Positions 49,331-59,129 of a stretch of DNA of 64,000 nt are shown piece after piece; the stretch's first letter is position 1, and the number at the start of each line of letters is the position of its first letter. The notes beneath the pieces were generated by a model. That model saw only the letters and a program-made list of their open reading frames with translations, had not been told where the DNA came from and searched no databases. The translations under genes were made by a program, and so were the position numbers. The DNA comes from Metabacillus endolithicus (GTDB taxonomy: Bacteria > Bacillota > Bacilli > Bacillales > Bacillaceae): NCBI RefSeq assembly GCF_023078335.1, contig NZ_CP095550.1, positions 2,524,001 to 2,588,000 of the forward strand, given 5' to 3'.

Positions 49331-49501
49331 TATGAACTGAGTCTTTTTCTCAAGATATATCTAGATTAATGAATTTATGAAAATATACAATTTATTTCGT
49401 TATGTAAGAGATAAAGAAAGGCGACAGATTCATTTCATATCTCTCGACTGTAGCTTCACTACGATTTTTTGGGAGCTATTCTCCCCCATAGCTAAACTCT
49501 A

Positions 49502-49747
49502 TTATAATTTGGTATATTTCCCTCTCTCCATTAACCAGTTATTACTTCGTTTAACAGCCCACCAGATAGATTTTTGTATTGCCGTCTTATAATAAGACTG
49601 CACCACCTCGTTGTAGAAAGAGGACGATTCAAATAGCATTACCAATTCCTTATTTGTAAAAACTCTACCTTTTTCAACTTTCTTTTCAAAATCAAGTATA
49701 AAATTTAACGTTTCTTCATTAAGGTTAAACTTTTCAACCATCACCAA
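49502..49747 (-). CDS. Small hypothetical protein
   Basis: 81 residues from a TTG start with AAAGGAG upstream. Helical, with VFTNKELVMLFESSSFYNEV and a Trp-rich stretch SIWWAVKRSNNW. Not recognised. It lies among accessory genes and might belong to the membrane-protein gene upstream. Confidence 0.5.
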   Translation of the reverse strand: MVMVEKFNLNEETLNFILDFEKKVEKGRVFTNKELVMLFESSSFYNEVVQSYYKTAIQKSIWWAVKRSNNWLMERGKYTKL

Positions 49748-49803
49748 TGGAATTTCTCCTTTTCAAATTAATAACAGTACGCGAAGAAATAACTTGTTGC
49801 TGC

Positions 49804-50286
49804 TTAACACAGTATTCTATATTTACTAAGCAATTGGAAGAATACTCGGATACTCAAACGTGCCAATGGTACATTCAAAGGCAACATAATAAAAGCATAA
49901 ATGGTTCCCCAAACTAAGACACCCTCTACATTAACGCCAGTAAAACCACCGGCTGTATAAGTTCTAAGGCTTCCTCCCCTGACAAGATACTCACCAAATA
50001 AGGCCCCAATAGTTCCACTATAGAGGGTTATAAACAATGCTGATATTAGACTCAATAACCAAAATTTTTTGTTTGATACATATTCTCGTTTTGCAAAGTA
50101 AGATCCTAATATTGAAAAGGTTAATACAAAGGGAATAAACGTTGCGTAGTATAACCATCTCTCTCCAAATAAAGATGTAAAGCCACCGGCTATTCCTTTT
50201 GCAACTACCATAAATATAAATGAAAAACAGAACGATAAAATTAAACCGAAAATAATTCCAATTATAATCCCCTTTGTAATTTTCAT
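49804..50286 (-). CDS. Four-helix integral membrane protein
   Basis: 160 residues with four transmembrane helices (~5-30, 45-62, 72-95 and 120-150) and short loops; GGFTSLFGERWLYYATFIPF and GGSLRTYTAGGFTG are Gly-rich linkers. Not recognised. Good GGGGGATCC-type ribosome site region. Could be an immunity or transport protein; no evidence to choose. Confidence 0.55.
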   Translation of the reverse strand: MKITKGIIIGIIFGLILSFCFSFIFMVVAKGIAGGFTSLFGERWLYYATFIPFVLTFSILGSYFAKREYVSNKKFWLLSLISALFITLYSGTIGALFGEYLVRGGSLRTYTAGGFTGVNVEGVLVWGTIYAFIMLPLNVPLARLSIRVFFQLLSKYRILC

Positions 50287-50729
50287 TACGATGGATCCCC
50301 CTTAATATATGAATTGATTTTCAATCTAACTTATTATAATTATTCCCTCTCATTTTAACAGATATATCCAGTTATTGTTGCAATTTTTCTTGTAGAATCA
50401 TACACACAAATAATATTAATTATTAAGCTATAAAATGGTGAATATAGGGATATCCCTAATAAATCCTAATAAAAAAACCGTCTAAATTTTAAGACGGTTT
50501 TTAATTCATTATAGGTATCTATTCTGATGAATTTTTGTAGGTATAGTTTTATTGAATTTTAAAAATTAGGGTTAATTGCTCTTCCTCTATATCTAAAAGG
50601 AACAATTTTCTTAAATCGAATTACTTTCTCGATTATCACTTCTAACAGGCTACCTTTTAGTTGTTTTCTAGAATTGCCTACACAGCCCAGAATTATTGAA
50701 AGCTGGAAGCCCTATATTATTGCACCATG
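50287..50729. other. Intergenic region with a terminator
   Basis: Contains a terminator at 50473-50502 (AAAAACCGTCT / AAGACGGTTTTT) and otherwise AT-rich sequence with no convincing gene. Confidence 0.55.
50473..50502. terminator. Terminator hairpin
   Basis: AAAAACCGTCT paired with AGACGGTTTTT, flanked by A- and T-runs, usable in both directions. Confidence 0.7.
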
Positions 50730-51026
50730 TTACTCAATTCTAAAAGTAGTTCTGTTGGCTTTGTTATATACTCTTTGTACATCTTTCTTTGATTGTTCTA
50801 CATATGACTCAATCATTGAATAATCGTTCGGGTGAGCGTCTTCTACTTTATCCAAAGTTGCTCCTACACTTCCAGCCAAATATCCAGCTGCCCCCAGTAT
50901 TATTCGCAGTTCGTGTATCAATTCTGAAGTTAATGCTTCATGAGCATTATTTTTCATAATGTTTTTATCTGCATCATTAACAATTGTTGCTAAATCTATT
51001 ACCAGCTTTCCTGAATATACCTGCAC
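50730..51026 (-). CDS. Small helical protein of the mobile element
   Basis: 98 residues from a GTG with GAGGGAGG upstream. All helical, with a small Gly/Ala-rich hydrophobic stretch (LGAAGYLAGSVGATLDKV) too short to be a clear membrane anchor. Not recognised. Third in a run of small minus-strand genes facing the XRE regulator. Confidence 0.55.
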   Translation of the reverse strand: MQVYSGKLVIDLATIVNDADKNIMKNNAHEALTSELIHELRIILGAAGYLAGSVGATLDKVEDAHPNDYSMIESYVEQSKKDVQRVYNKANRTTFRIE

Positions 51027-51101
51027 CTCAATGCCTCCCTCTTATAACTATTTATTAGTCCTCCCTAGCGCTCACCTTTAATAGCGAATATACTGCTTTT
51101 T

Positions 51102-51368
51102 TCAGCTGTTATTTTCCTTCTCTATTCTCTTACCTGCCTTTATAAGTGACAGATGAAAAATATCCTTTTTGTCGCAATCTTCACTAATAGTAAAGTCAAA
51201 AATAAAGTTTTCAGTTACAACCTCATACTTTGCAAGGACGGTTATCATATCCATTAAAAGTTCATTGTAAATATCGGTACGAGGATCCTGATTTATTTCT
51301 GTAATTCTATATAAGTCCACTTGAATAAATCCTAAATGTTTAGAATATGCCAAAGATAAGCCTCCCAT
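51102..51368 (-). CDS. Small hypothetical protein of the mobile element
   Basis: 88 residues, alpha/beta (LGFIQVDLYRITEINQDPRT, FIFDFTISEDCDKKDIFHLS). Its ATG overlaps the stop of the upstream gene (TAATG), so the two are translationally coupled. Not recognised. Confidence 0.55.
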   Translation of the reverse strand: MGGLSLAYSKHLGFIQVDLYRITEINQDPRTDIYNELLMDMITVLAKYEVVTENFIFDFTISEDCDKKDIFHLSLIKAGKRIEKENNS

Positions 51369-51664
51369 TAGAACATTTTCTGCGGATTTACTAAGGTGTT
51401 TATTGCAAACACGAATGCATCATTAAAAGCAGTTCGATATACTAATTTCGTTTGAATATGTACCTGCTCAAAGATGTTAGCTCTAATATCATCAATGAAC
51501 TCATCTTTTTTTGTTTCATCCTCGAACTTTTCGAATTGTGCAAGCTTTTCATTTAAATCCTTATGAAGCAATTCCGAGTACATAACATACTCTTCACTTG
51601 TAATAATTTGTTCGAGTCTTTCTTCAATTAACTTGTTTATAACCTTTTGAAATCCATCGATCAT
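51368..51664 (-). CDS. Small helical protein of the mobile element
   Basis: 98 residues from the ATG at 51664 (AAAAAGGGG upstream). Long charged helices (FQKVINKLIEERLEQIITSE, DLNEKLAQFEKFEDETKK) ending VFAINTLVNPQKMF. Resembles small phage/ICE proteins of unknown function found beside XRE repressors. Divergent from the XRE gene, so probably under its control. Confidence 0.55.
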   Translation of the reverse strand: MIDGFQKVINKLIEERLEQIITSEEYVMYSELLHKDLNEKLAQFEKFEDETKKDEFIDDIRANIFEQVHIQTKLVYRTAFNDAFVFAINTLVNPQKMF

Positions 51665-51790
51665 TGTTATTACCCCTTTTTTATTCATTTAAAGAATATA
51701 TTCATATTCAGAATATAACATGGTTTATATTGATTGTAAAATGCAATAACGATACGATTACTAATAATGACGATTATCAGAGGGTTGAAT

Positions 51791-52159
51791 ATGAGCGATT
51801 TATTAATTGGAAAATTAATCAAGGAACTGAGAAAAGGAAATAATATGACTATGGTTGATTTTGCAAAAAAAATTAAGATATCTCAGCCGTCCTTATCTAA
51901 AATTGAATCTGGAAGACAAGAGGTATCATTTTCCCTATTAGAATCTATTTGTCATGAATTTGGAATTACTAGAAGTCATTTTTTTCAGATGGTTGAAAGA
52001 GATAGCATATATCATCAACCATCTCCTGTAATTGATTTAGAGGAACCTATTGATGCGAACAAGGAAATTGAGAATAAAATTGGAGAGTTAGTTTCAAAGA
52101 TGACGTTTGAACAAAAAAGAGCATTGTTCATTTTTTTATTTTCCAGTAGCAGGGAATAA
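51791..52159 (+). CDS. XRE-family repressor
   Basis: About 122 residues from the ATG at 51791 (AGAGGG upstream). A helix-turn-helix of the Cro/C1 type, IGKLIKELRKGNNMTMVDFA followed by KKIKISQPSLSKIESGRQEV, is followed by a short C-terminal tail. It sits between divergent operons, the usual place for the switch of a mobile element. A terminator follows at 52192. Confidence 0.88.
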   Translation: MSDLLIGKLIKELRKGNNMTMVDFAKKIKISQPSLSKIESGRQEVSFSLLESICHEFGITRSHFFQMVERDSIYHQPSPVIDLEEPIDANKEIENKIGELVSKMTFEQKRALFIFLFSSSRE

Positions 52160-52191
52160 TAATGCTCTTCAAAACTTTAACCTTTTATATT

Positions 52192-52241
52192 AAAAAGACC
52201 TAAATCAACGGAACCTCTTTATCCGGGATTCAGGTCTTTTT
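52192..52241 (+). terminator. Terminator after XRE gene
   Basis: AAAAAGACCT / AGGTCTTTTT stem extended by AATC/GATT after one mismatch, with a T-run. Confidence 0.75.
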
Positions 52242-52506
52242 CTTTTGCAGCATTGTTCTATTCTATCCGTATCACTCCCATTGTTACCCAGCATTTAAGG
52301 TATTTAGGGTCCTTTCGTAAATGTTACTCCCCCTACCTTCTCTCCTTGGTAGACTTACTTTCAAGTGCAATTAGGGTACTTAGGACCCTTTTAGTGAAAA
52401 AAACTATATTTTTTTATTAAAGGGGTTCGAACGAAAAAGGACTGGTGGTATCGTATTACAGCTTCGGCAAACAATATATTACTATCAGAAAGGTACGGTT
52501 TAACTA

Positions 52507-54123
52507 ATGACAAAAGAAAACGTAGTAAAAAGCCAAAAAGAATATTTAACAGTCGAAAAGAAGTTGGCTATGCAAGAAAACAGAAAGAAATCAGAAGGAA
52601 ATACTGAACTCTTTAATGATGTCGTAAAGGCATTGGAGACAGACCGTGTAAGTAAACCATCTTTATCTGAAGAAGAAGAGTGGGCAATGCCTGTAACTTT
52701 TGATGAGTATGATACTATTCCATTTCCAATCGAAATTTTTCCAACCACCATTCAAAATATGGTGAAAGCAGTGGCTATCGATACTCAAACTCCAATCGAT
52801 TTAGCAGCGATGGTTTGCATTGGAGTGTTATCGACTGCATTAAGTAAGAAATTCGCAATTGAACCAAAAGCCGGTTGGAAGGAACCATTAAATACGTATA
52901 CAGCAACACTTTTACCTTCGGGATTAAGGAAATCAGCTGTTTATAATGCTACGACAAAACCTTTATATGAATATGCACTAGAACTGCATAAGGAGATGAA
53001 ATCGAAAATTGATAAAAGGAAATTAAAGAGGCAGGCTCTAGAAAAAAGGATTGATAAACTCCAAACCGATTTTGCAAAAACGAATAATCCTGAATTACTA
53101 CAAGAAATTGAAGCCATCAGCGACGAACTGCAAAGACATCCAGAGCTTTCAGCACCTAAACTAACGGTCGATAATGAAACTTCCGAAAATTTGGTTATAG
53201 AATTAAAGAAGAATAACGAAAAAATTTCTATTATGTCCCCCGAAGGTGACTTATTTATTAAATTTAATGATCCAACTGAAAAAGGAAAGCATGATGTTTA
53301 TCTTAAAGGATATAGTGGAGATCACCTCCAAGTAGGGCGAGTTTCACGACCGGGGGAAATTTTAACCGAGCCGTTATTGACCATCTGCATCGTAGCGCAG
53401 CCAACAGTAGTTCAAAATTTCCCATCCTACGTCCATGAAAGAGGAATACCTGCAAGGTTTCTATTTTCTATGCCAAACGATAATCAGAGCTTCCGTGAGC
53501 CTTTTCCTCCTTCAACAGCAGTCGAAATTTCTAGGGCATATAAAGAATTGATTAGAAAGCTGCTGATGTTTACACCGAACGAAACAATTTGCTTACGGTT
53601 AAGTGAAGACTCTATAAACATTTTAAAAGATCTCATTATGGATATTGAAAAAGAGTTCAGAGACAATGGCATTTTCGAAGGTCATTTAAGGTTTTGGGGA
53701 AGTAAATTGGTTGGCCAGATTTTACGGGTAGCTGGATTATTGCATGTTGCTCATTCAGCTGATTCTTCTAATCTGGAGGAAATTACATCCGAAGTCAGTC
53801 TGGACATTATCAAAAAGGCATTTTTGCTAAAAGATTACTTCATTACTCATGCACAAAAGGTATTTGGGGTGATGAAACGCAATGATACATTCAATGACGC
53901 AATTTATTTACGTGATAAAATCTTAAATGAGAAAAAACTAGTAGTCGATAAACAGACAATTCATCAGAAGACAAAAAAGAGGATTCAAGGCAAAGATCGG
54001 TTTTCACGTGCTTATGACCTACTTGAATATCACTCTTATATTAAACAAGTGAAAGGCGGTAAATACGGAAACAAGGGAATGATCCTAGTAAATCCTGCTC
54101 TATTGAAAAATGATAGCCATTAA
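52507..54123 (+). CDS. DUF3987 replication-type protein
   Basis: 538 residues of the DUF3987 (YfjI-like) family found in plasmids, prophages and ICEs, generally linked with primase/helicase functions. Recognisable parts: FPIEIFPTTIQNMVKAVAID, DLAAMVCIGVLSTALSKKFA, GERG-equivalent LLPSGLRKSAVYN (where family members carry a P-loop-like segment, here degenerate), ISIMSPEGDLFIKF, and ERGIPARFLFSMP. A C-terminal winged-helix-like end (RFSRAYDLLEYHSYI) may bind DNA. It follows AGAAAGG. Probably the replication initiator or helper of the element. Confidence 0.8.
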   Translation: MTKENVVKSQKEYLTVEKKLAMQENRKKSEGNTELFNDVVKALETDRVSKPSLSEEEEWAMPVTFDEYDTIPFPIEIFPTTIQNMVKAVAIDTQTPIDLAAMVCIGVLSTALSKKFAIEPKAGWKEPLNTYTATLLPSGLRKSAVYNATTKPLYEYALELHKEMKSKIDKRKLKRQALEKRIDKLQTDFAKTNNPELLQEIEAISDELQRHPELSAPKLTVDNETSENLVIELKKNNEKISIMSPEGDLFIKFNDPTEKGKHDVYLKGYSGDHLQVGRVSRPGEILTEPLLTICIVAQPTVVQNFPSYVHERGIPARFLFSMPNDNQSFREPFPPSTAVEISRAYKELIRKLLMFTPNETICLRLSEDSINILKDLIMDIEKEFRDNGIFEGHLRFWGSKLVGQILRVAGLLHVAHSADSSNLEEITSEVSLDIIKKAFLLKDYFITHAQKVFGVMKRNDTFNDAIYLRDKILNEKKLVVDKQTIHQKTKKRIQGKDRFSRAYDLLEYHSYIKQVKGGKYGNKGMILVNPALLKNDSH

Positions 54124-54262
54124 GGTCCTAATCCCCCTAAAATACTGTTAGCTATTGATATCCCTACTCAAAAACAAGGGAATGAGAGAATCCTAAAGTT
54201 CCCTCATTCCCCTAATTTACATAACGGAAAATGTATTTCTTAAACTACTAGGAGGATCAACT

Positions 54263-54475
54263 ATGAAATTCAAGTTCTTTAACGATACTGGCAGAATAGT
54301 AACGATACATCCAGCTACATATGAACACGGCTGCTATGTTGATAATAGGGATGCGATTATGCCATTACAAAGAACGCTTATTTATTCTGCCAAACCTGTA
54401 CCTATCTCTTCGTCAAACTATGGGTACGGGGCAAGAAATGGACTTCATCTACTCATTTCGCCAATAGAGGAATAA
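54263..54475 (+). CDS. Small beta-rich hypothetical protein
   Basis: 70 residues with AGGAGG before the ATG. Sequence is strand-rich (FKFFNDTGRIVTIHPATYEH, LHLLISPIEE). Not recognised, but the strong ribosome site and position after the DUF3987 gene support it. Convergent with the membrane-protein gene, 1 bp apart. Confidence 0.6.
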   Translation: MKFKFFNDTGRIVTIHPATYEHGCYVDNRDAIMPLQRTLIYSAKPVPISSSNYGYGARNGLHLLISPIEE

Positions 54476-54476
54476 G

Positions 54477-55340
54477 TTATTTGCATTTCATCATTTGATT
54501 CTTACTATACTCATTCTGCAGTCGTGGGTTGTTAATAGGAATAAAACTATAATCATTGCTACCCCTGTGATGGATAGTAAAAAATTGCTCATAGCATCGA
54601 CCTTCAATATCCTCAAACGACAAGGTGAATTTATACTCACCCTCTGGTATGTCCTTATCAAATAATACAGGGAGAATAACACTTTCTCCTGAAGCCAATA
54701 CAAATGGTGGATTTATATATTGGATATTGAATTTCTCCTTTGCCATCACAGTTACACATAATTGTATGTTTCCCGCAAGAGAAGGTGCTTTTTGTATCAG
54801 AATAAGGCGAACAAAGTTTATGTTAGAGGCGCGTAGTATACTAACTCCGTCCCCATTAATCTCTTCAATCATTCCTGATTCTATTGTTTGATGATATTGC
54901 TTTGGTAAATCAGAGCTAAATCTCTTAACCGTTTGATTATTGGATAGGACAATAAAGCCATTGGGTGGCTGAAGTTTGTCTTTGTGTAACTTTAATTCCT
55001 CATCAATGAAAATTCTTGCCTCCATATAAGGCATAAGGGACAACCTAGACCGTTCTTCTTGGAAGATTAAATTTTCTTGATTCTGCACAAAAATCTTCTC
55101 ATTTTGCTTTATCACTTTCCTGTTCTGACTCAATGTTAGGCACACAGCTATTAAGGTTGCAGCTCCACCGATATAACTTCCCCAAAACGCCAACCATTCA
55201 ACATTTCTAAGGTCCTTTCCTGTCTCTAAATTACCATATCTAAAAAAGATGTTTAGACACAACGGGATTATGGCAAGTAAAGCTAAAATAGGGATTGCCC
55301 ATTTATTATCCTGAAAAAATTGGCGCACTTTATCAGCCAC
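54477..55340 (-). CDS. Two-helix membrane protein with cytoplasmic domain
   Basis: 287 residues. Two transmembrane helices at ~13-33 and ~47-68 (IPILALLAIIPLCLNIFF and WLAFWGSYIGGAATLIAVCL) precede a short coiled coil (~70-98) and a ~180-residue beta-rich domain (FIVLSNNQTVKRF ... EGEYKFTLSFEDIEGRCYEQ) on the cytoplasmic side. The FWGSYIGGAATL pattern recurs in uncharacterised mobile-element membrane proteins. Possible accessory cargo of the element. Confidence 0.6.
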   Translation of the reverse strand: MADKVRQFFQDNKWAIPILALLAIIPLCLNIFFRYGNLETGKDLRNVEWLAFWGSYIGGAATLIAVCLTLSQNRKVIKQNEKIFVQNQENLIFQEERSRLSLMPYMEARIFIDEELKLHKDKLQPPNGFIVLSNNQTVKRFSSDLPKQYHQTIESGMIEEINGDGVSILRASNINFVRLILIQKAPSLAGNIQLCVTVMAKEKFNIQYINPPFVLASGESVILPVLFDKDIPEGEYKFTLSFEDIEGRCYEQFFTIHHRGSNDYSFIPINNPRLQNEYSKNQMMKCK

Positions 55341-55609
55341 CTCAATTTATATTATTTATTTACTCAAATGATTATTATGGACTTATTAATATTAGATTCA
55401 GTGTACCCTAACTATAATCTAAATGAAATTAAACTGAATCTTAATGCAATGAACTAGAAACGATTATTTTCCATTTGATTTAAATTAACTTAATAATAGT
55501 TCAACCTAAATTTGAATTTAAGCCAATATTTTTTTATTCTTGCTCTTCGAATAGGCTTAATTCCAAGCTAAAATGTTTTTACCTTTAAGTGAAAGGAGGG
55601 AAAAACAAA

Positions 55610-56188
55610 GTGGAAATAGACATTGATAATGCATCCTTGAGAGACATCATTTCACTCATAAAAGCTGGGAAAACGGATCTTGAGATCGGAGCAATGAAAA
55701 ATTACACTTCCGGCTCTACTGTTTATAGACGTTTAAGGATTGCTGGAGCAGATAAATCATCGAAAAAGTGGGACTTCACCAACATTGATGAGAGCATGTT
55801 AGATCAAAATTTTTGGGACATAAGTGAAAAAGACCAGATAAATGAAACTAGCCAGAACATCACTTCATTCTCTGAAGAGCAAATTAATGCACTTAAAATT
55901 ATTGCAGATGATTATATCAATCGAACTTCTCATAGCGAGGATCAAGATGATGAAGATACTAAATATAAAATGTTTGGCAAACTACATTTGGAGAACGCTC
56001 GTTTCAAAAATAAGGACAACACTACCAAGCAATTGAATGTTCCAGTCCTAGATGCTGTTATGTCGCAATTAGACCGCTTTATTAATTCCAGTGGACTTGA
56101 AAAAAAATTCGTGGTTAACAAAGCACTCGAAGTGTTTTTAGAAATGCACCATAAGGATTTGGAAGAGGATTATGCAAATCAGTCCTAA
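55610..56188 (+). CDS. DNA-binding protein: HTH plus ribbon-helix-helix, plasmid type
   Basis: About 192 residues from the GTG at 55610, chosen because AAAGGAGGG lies ~9 bases upstream. The N-terminus (DNASLRDIISLIKAGKTDLE and YRRLRIAG) looks like a small helix-turn-helix. The C-terminus (KQLNVPVLDAVMSQLDRFIN followed by SSGLEKKFVVNKALEVFLEM) matches a ribbon-helix-helix. Such proteins regulate plasmid copy number or partition. A 14-bp inverted repeat just downstream (56202-56239) may be its binding site or a terminator. Confidence 0.65.
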   Translation: MEIDIDNASLRDIISLIKAGKTDLEIGAMKNYTSGSTVYRRLRIAGADKSSKKWDFTNIDESMLDQNFWDISEKDQINETSQNITSFSEEQINALKIIADDYINRTSHSEDQDDEDTKYKMFGKLHLENARFKNKDNTTKQLNVPVLDAVMSQLDRFINSSGLEKKFVVNKALEVFLEMHHKDLEEDYANQS

Positions 56189-56201
56189 CTATGCACGTTA
56201 G

Positions 56202-56239
56202 AGTATACACGTTGAGGGTGTCCGTTCAACGTGTATACT
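56202..56239. repeat. Perfect 14-bp inverted repeat
   Basis: AGTATACACGTTGA and TCAACGTGTATACT are separated by 10 bases. There is no proper T-run after it, so it may be an operator or replication/partition site rather than a terminator. Confidence 0.65.
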
Positions 56240-56411
56240 TAGGTTTTATTCAAAGCTAGTCTTTTCAACGGTTCTCGCTCTGTCCAGACAATGCATTTTA
56301 ATGCCGACTATATAAGGAAATAACTACCCGTATTCAGATAATTAAAGGTCTTTTACCGACAGTCTTTCTCTCAGCAATAAAGATGAACAGTATGGTTGGA
56401 TACGAATGCAT

Positions 56412-56561
56412 TTAGAAATCGTTCATAACAAATTCTATCAGTTCTAAATCATCTTTTGACAAATTAAATTTTTCCTGAACTTCCTTTTCTGTTAACCCTT
56501 TTTCAATTTCTTTGATTGCCTTGATGATCGTTTCATCGTCACTAAAATTCCAACTGTCCAT
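56412..56561 (-). CDS. Small 49-residue hypothetical protein
   Basis: ATG at 56561 with AGAGGTG upstream. Reads MDSWNFSDDETIIKAIKEIE then KGLTEKEVQEKFNLSKDDLE, a likely helix-turn-helix-like helical bundle. The longer upstream frame lacks a ribosome site and is hydrophobic nonsense. Not recognised; maybe a small regulator. Confidence 0.55.
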   Translation of the reverse strand: MDSWNFSDDETIIKAIKEIEKGLTEKEVQEKFNLSKDDLELIEFVMNDF

Positions 56562-56777
56562 ATCGTTATTCACCTCTGTAAAGATATATTTGGCTGGTGT
56601 AGCAGATAAGCAAGATATAAGTATGTTAAAGAATAAAACCTCTATGAAAGGCGTTATAGGTAAAGAAAAATTTAAGCTTAACACTACTTTAACCTAAACA
56701 TATTCGTATTTTAAATACGATATTGACTATAATCCTTTTAGTTTCCAAGTAGCTTCAAAGCCGTCTACCTTTAAGGG

Positions 56778-56850
56778 AAAACCCCATCATAATACTTAAA
56801 CGAGTATGTCTCCTGTTACGTTTAAGTATGAAGTTGGGGTTTTTATTTTA
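56778..56850. terminator. Long two-part hairpin terminator
   Basis: AAAACCCC ... GGGGTTTT enclosing ATACTTAAACG ... CGTTTAAGTAT, a stacked hairpin of about 19 paired bases, followed by TTTTTATTTT. The surrounding 56562-56981 has no other gene. Confidence 0.75.
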
Positions 56851-56981
56851 GAAATATCAGGGGAGCTGTATAATCGGCTTCTGCTAACTTAATAGAAAAA
56901 ATCCAATAGATAATCTGATGGTACATTTTCTTCATGGAGAATGTGCCTTTGTATTGCAAAAATAAATAGGAGTCTAGAGAA

Positions 56982-58558
56982 ATGAAAATCAATTATTACT
57001 TAACAAAATCAAAAAGACGTCGTATTCAATTAGAAAGCAGAGATGTATTCACACTGCTTTTCTTGAATGAACAGAGCATCTTATCACAGCCACAACTCTA
57101 CGAGTTTTATTCATTCTTCGCCAATATTAGTGAGGCTGCTTTCCGAAGAAAAATGAGTCGTTGGAACGATGCTAATATTATTAACAAAAGAAAAGTTAAA
57201 ATGGAGAACGGTTATGAGTTAGCAATCATTGAATTAACTATTGCCGGCCAAAGCATCCTTAAAAAACTTGGTTACTTGAACGAGAACGAAAAGTTGAAAT
57301 ATCAAGCAAAAAGCTATTTAGATCACACCCTTGCTATTAAACAATCAGTCATTGAAGTTTTAAGAAATGTTAGCAATATTGACCCTTTCTATATTGCTGA
57401 TGGAGGAAAATACATCATCCCATTAAGAGAAGGAGACAACGAGGATGAATTAGAACAGACTGCCATTATATTCAAAAACCAAAACTTCGGCAGTGACTTT
57501 ATCCCCCTTTTAAATCGAAATACAGCTCGGATGATATTGAGAAACTCAGAAAAACCGGGGTAGTCCAATCGTTCGTTCCACAAGATTTTGAACATATAAA
57601 AGAACATTTCGGAAAAGGACACCTTATTGATAAATCTGGATTAAAGCCGGACTGGATTTTTAAAGTGAAAGACAACTTTATCTATATTGAAGTGGATAGT
57701 GGAAATGAAAAAATAAAAACTAAACGTGACCACACCAATACTATTATTGAAAAGCATGATGTTAAATCAATCGAAGGAAAATTGTATCGCTATGAACAGT
57801 TGGCTAAGAATGATAGAGAGCATAACCACAAAGTCATCTTCGCTTTAATAGATGAAAGTGACGTTGTAATAACTAAGAACATCCATAGCAACAAAGACAT
57901 TCGTATTGCCAACTTAAAACATGAAATTGCTCATATGAACGACTACAATGACTGGAAAATTGAAGTTTACGTTACCGGTATGAAAAGATTTTACACAGTT
58001 TTTGAAGCAGTATATCTAGAACTGATTAATAACATAAAATCATATACCTATGAAGTTTACAAAAAAACATTTATCACTTTAATTAAGGCAGGGTTGAAAC
58101 CAAATTGGAAAAATTTAAAGTTCATGGTTGTTAGTAATAAATATTATCCAGATCTTGGAATATTAGCAAACAATCTAAACTTCATTCCGGATTTTTTGTT
58201 TAGATACTATCAGGATTCAGGAGATAAATACGAACAATACTTTATTCCTGTATTTATTAGAGAAGGAAGCGTAAAAGACATGGAGAGGTTGGCTTATTAT
58301 ACAATTCCTACAGCAAATGGCCGGTTTAAGTACAATGCAAAGATCTTGGCATTGTATGAAAGAAAAGAAGAACTATTTAATGATATCAATAGGAAAACAA
58401 AGAAAGTAAATACCAATAAGATAACGAGAGAAATAGTTGATAATAACGGAATGGATATAGACAATATAGTATTCGCTGCTATAGATGAAATATCCAACGG
58501 TAAACTCCTTCTTTACAATGCTAATAAGAAGCAAATTGATAAAAGCCAGTTATTCTAG
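56982..58558 (+). CDS. Replication-relaxation family protein, one-base frameshift
   Basis: About 525 residues after correction. The N-terminal ~90 residues are a winged helix (LLFLNEQSILSQPQLYEFYS, FRRKMSRWNDANIINKRKV) typical of replication-relaxation proteins of conjugative plasmids and ICEs. The frame breaks at DFIP: reading CCCCC (57503-57507) as CCCCCC gives DFIPPFKSKYSSDDIEKLRK and runs through KPDWIFKV and YIEVDSGNEKIKTKRDHTNT, a restriction-nuclease-like core (acidic, E-x-D-x-G-x-E ... K), to the stop at 58558. Probably starts DNA transfer or replication of the element. Ribosome site near AGGAGTC. Confidence 0.82.
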
Positions 58559-58580
58559 TCTTATGAATAACTGGCTTTTA
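58541..58580 (+). terminator. Terminator overlapping the end of the relaxation gene
   Basis: Perfect 14-bp stem AAAAGCCAGTTATT / AATAACTGGCTTTT; its left arm includes the last codons of the gene. Confidence 0.8.
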
Positions 58581-58595
58581 TATATACTTCTTCCC

Positions 58596-58843
58596 AAAAA
58601 GTTCTCCATTTTGGTGTACTCTCTTGCCTTATAAAACTCGCTGGCTGCTAGAAGTTGAACCGGTTTTTATCCATAAAGTACTCTTTTTCGTGCATTTCTT
58701 CGTAAAAATTTCTCCATTTCGGTGTACTCTCTTACCTTTTGAACATCCCGCTGTTAGCAATTATACTATGTTTTCCCCTTAGATCTCTCTTATCAGAGCA
58801 TTTCATCTTAAAAAGTTCTCCATTTTAGTGTACTCTCTTTACC
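58596..58843. repeat. Three 33-bp direct repeats spaced ~107 bp
   Basis: Copies start at 58596, 58704 and 58810. Each holds TCTCCATTT, then (T/C)(G/A)GTGTACTCTCTT and (A/G)CC, preceded by AAAAA. The spacers share shorter matches (a CGCTG block and GCATTTC before the next copy), so this is a decayed 107-bp tandem repeat. It lies just past the replication-relaxation gene and may be an origin, oriT or partition site. Confidence 0.75.
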
Positions 58844-58898
58844 ATGTCCATTTCGTTAAAAGGTTTTATTGCATAACAGACAAATTATGTAATGAAAT

Positions 58899-58942
58899 AA
58901 AATCAGAGTGCGATAATATCTATTTTCGCACTCTTGATTTTC
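58899..58942. terminator. Terminator at the end of the Thoeris operon
   Basis: AAAATCA-GAGTGCG pairs with CGCACTC-TTGATTTT. It can stop the minus-strand operon coming from 62.8 kb. Confidence 0.7.
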
Positions 58943-59129
58943 CTCCTAAAATAACTTTTTATATCACATAAAATGTTTAAGAACTGTGAAATTGTACTTT
59001 AAAAAACACGTTGTTATATATAGTAATAATCTTTGTTATATACTAGACTGAATTTTAAATTTAGATAGCTTAGCACATATGACTACAATTATTTACAATA
59101 GACATTTGATCGTAGATTTCTTTTAATCA

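Noticed and set aside
58596..58843. CRISPR array
   Set aside because: Only three copies, the period is about 107 bp, the spacers resemble each other and no cas genes are near.
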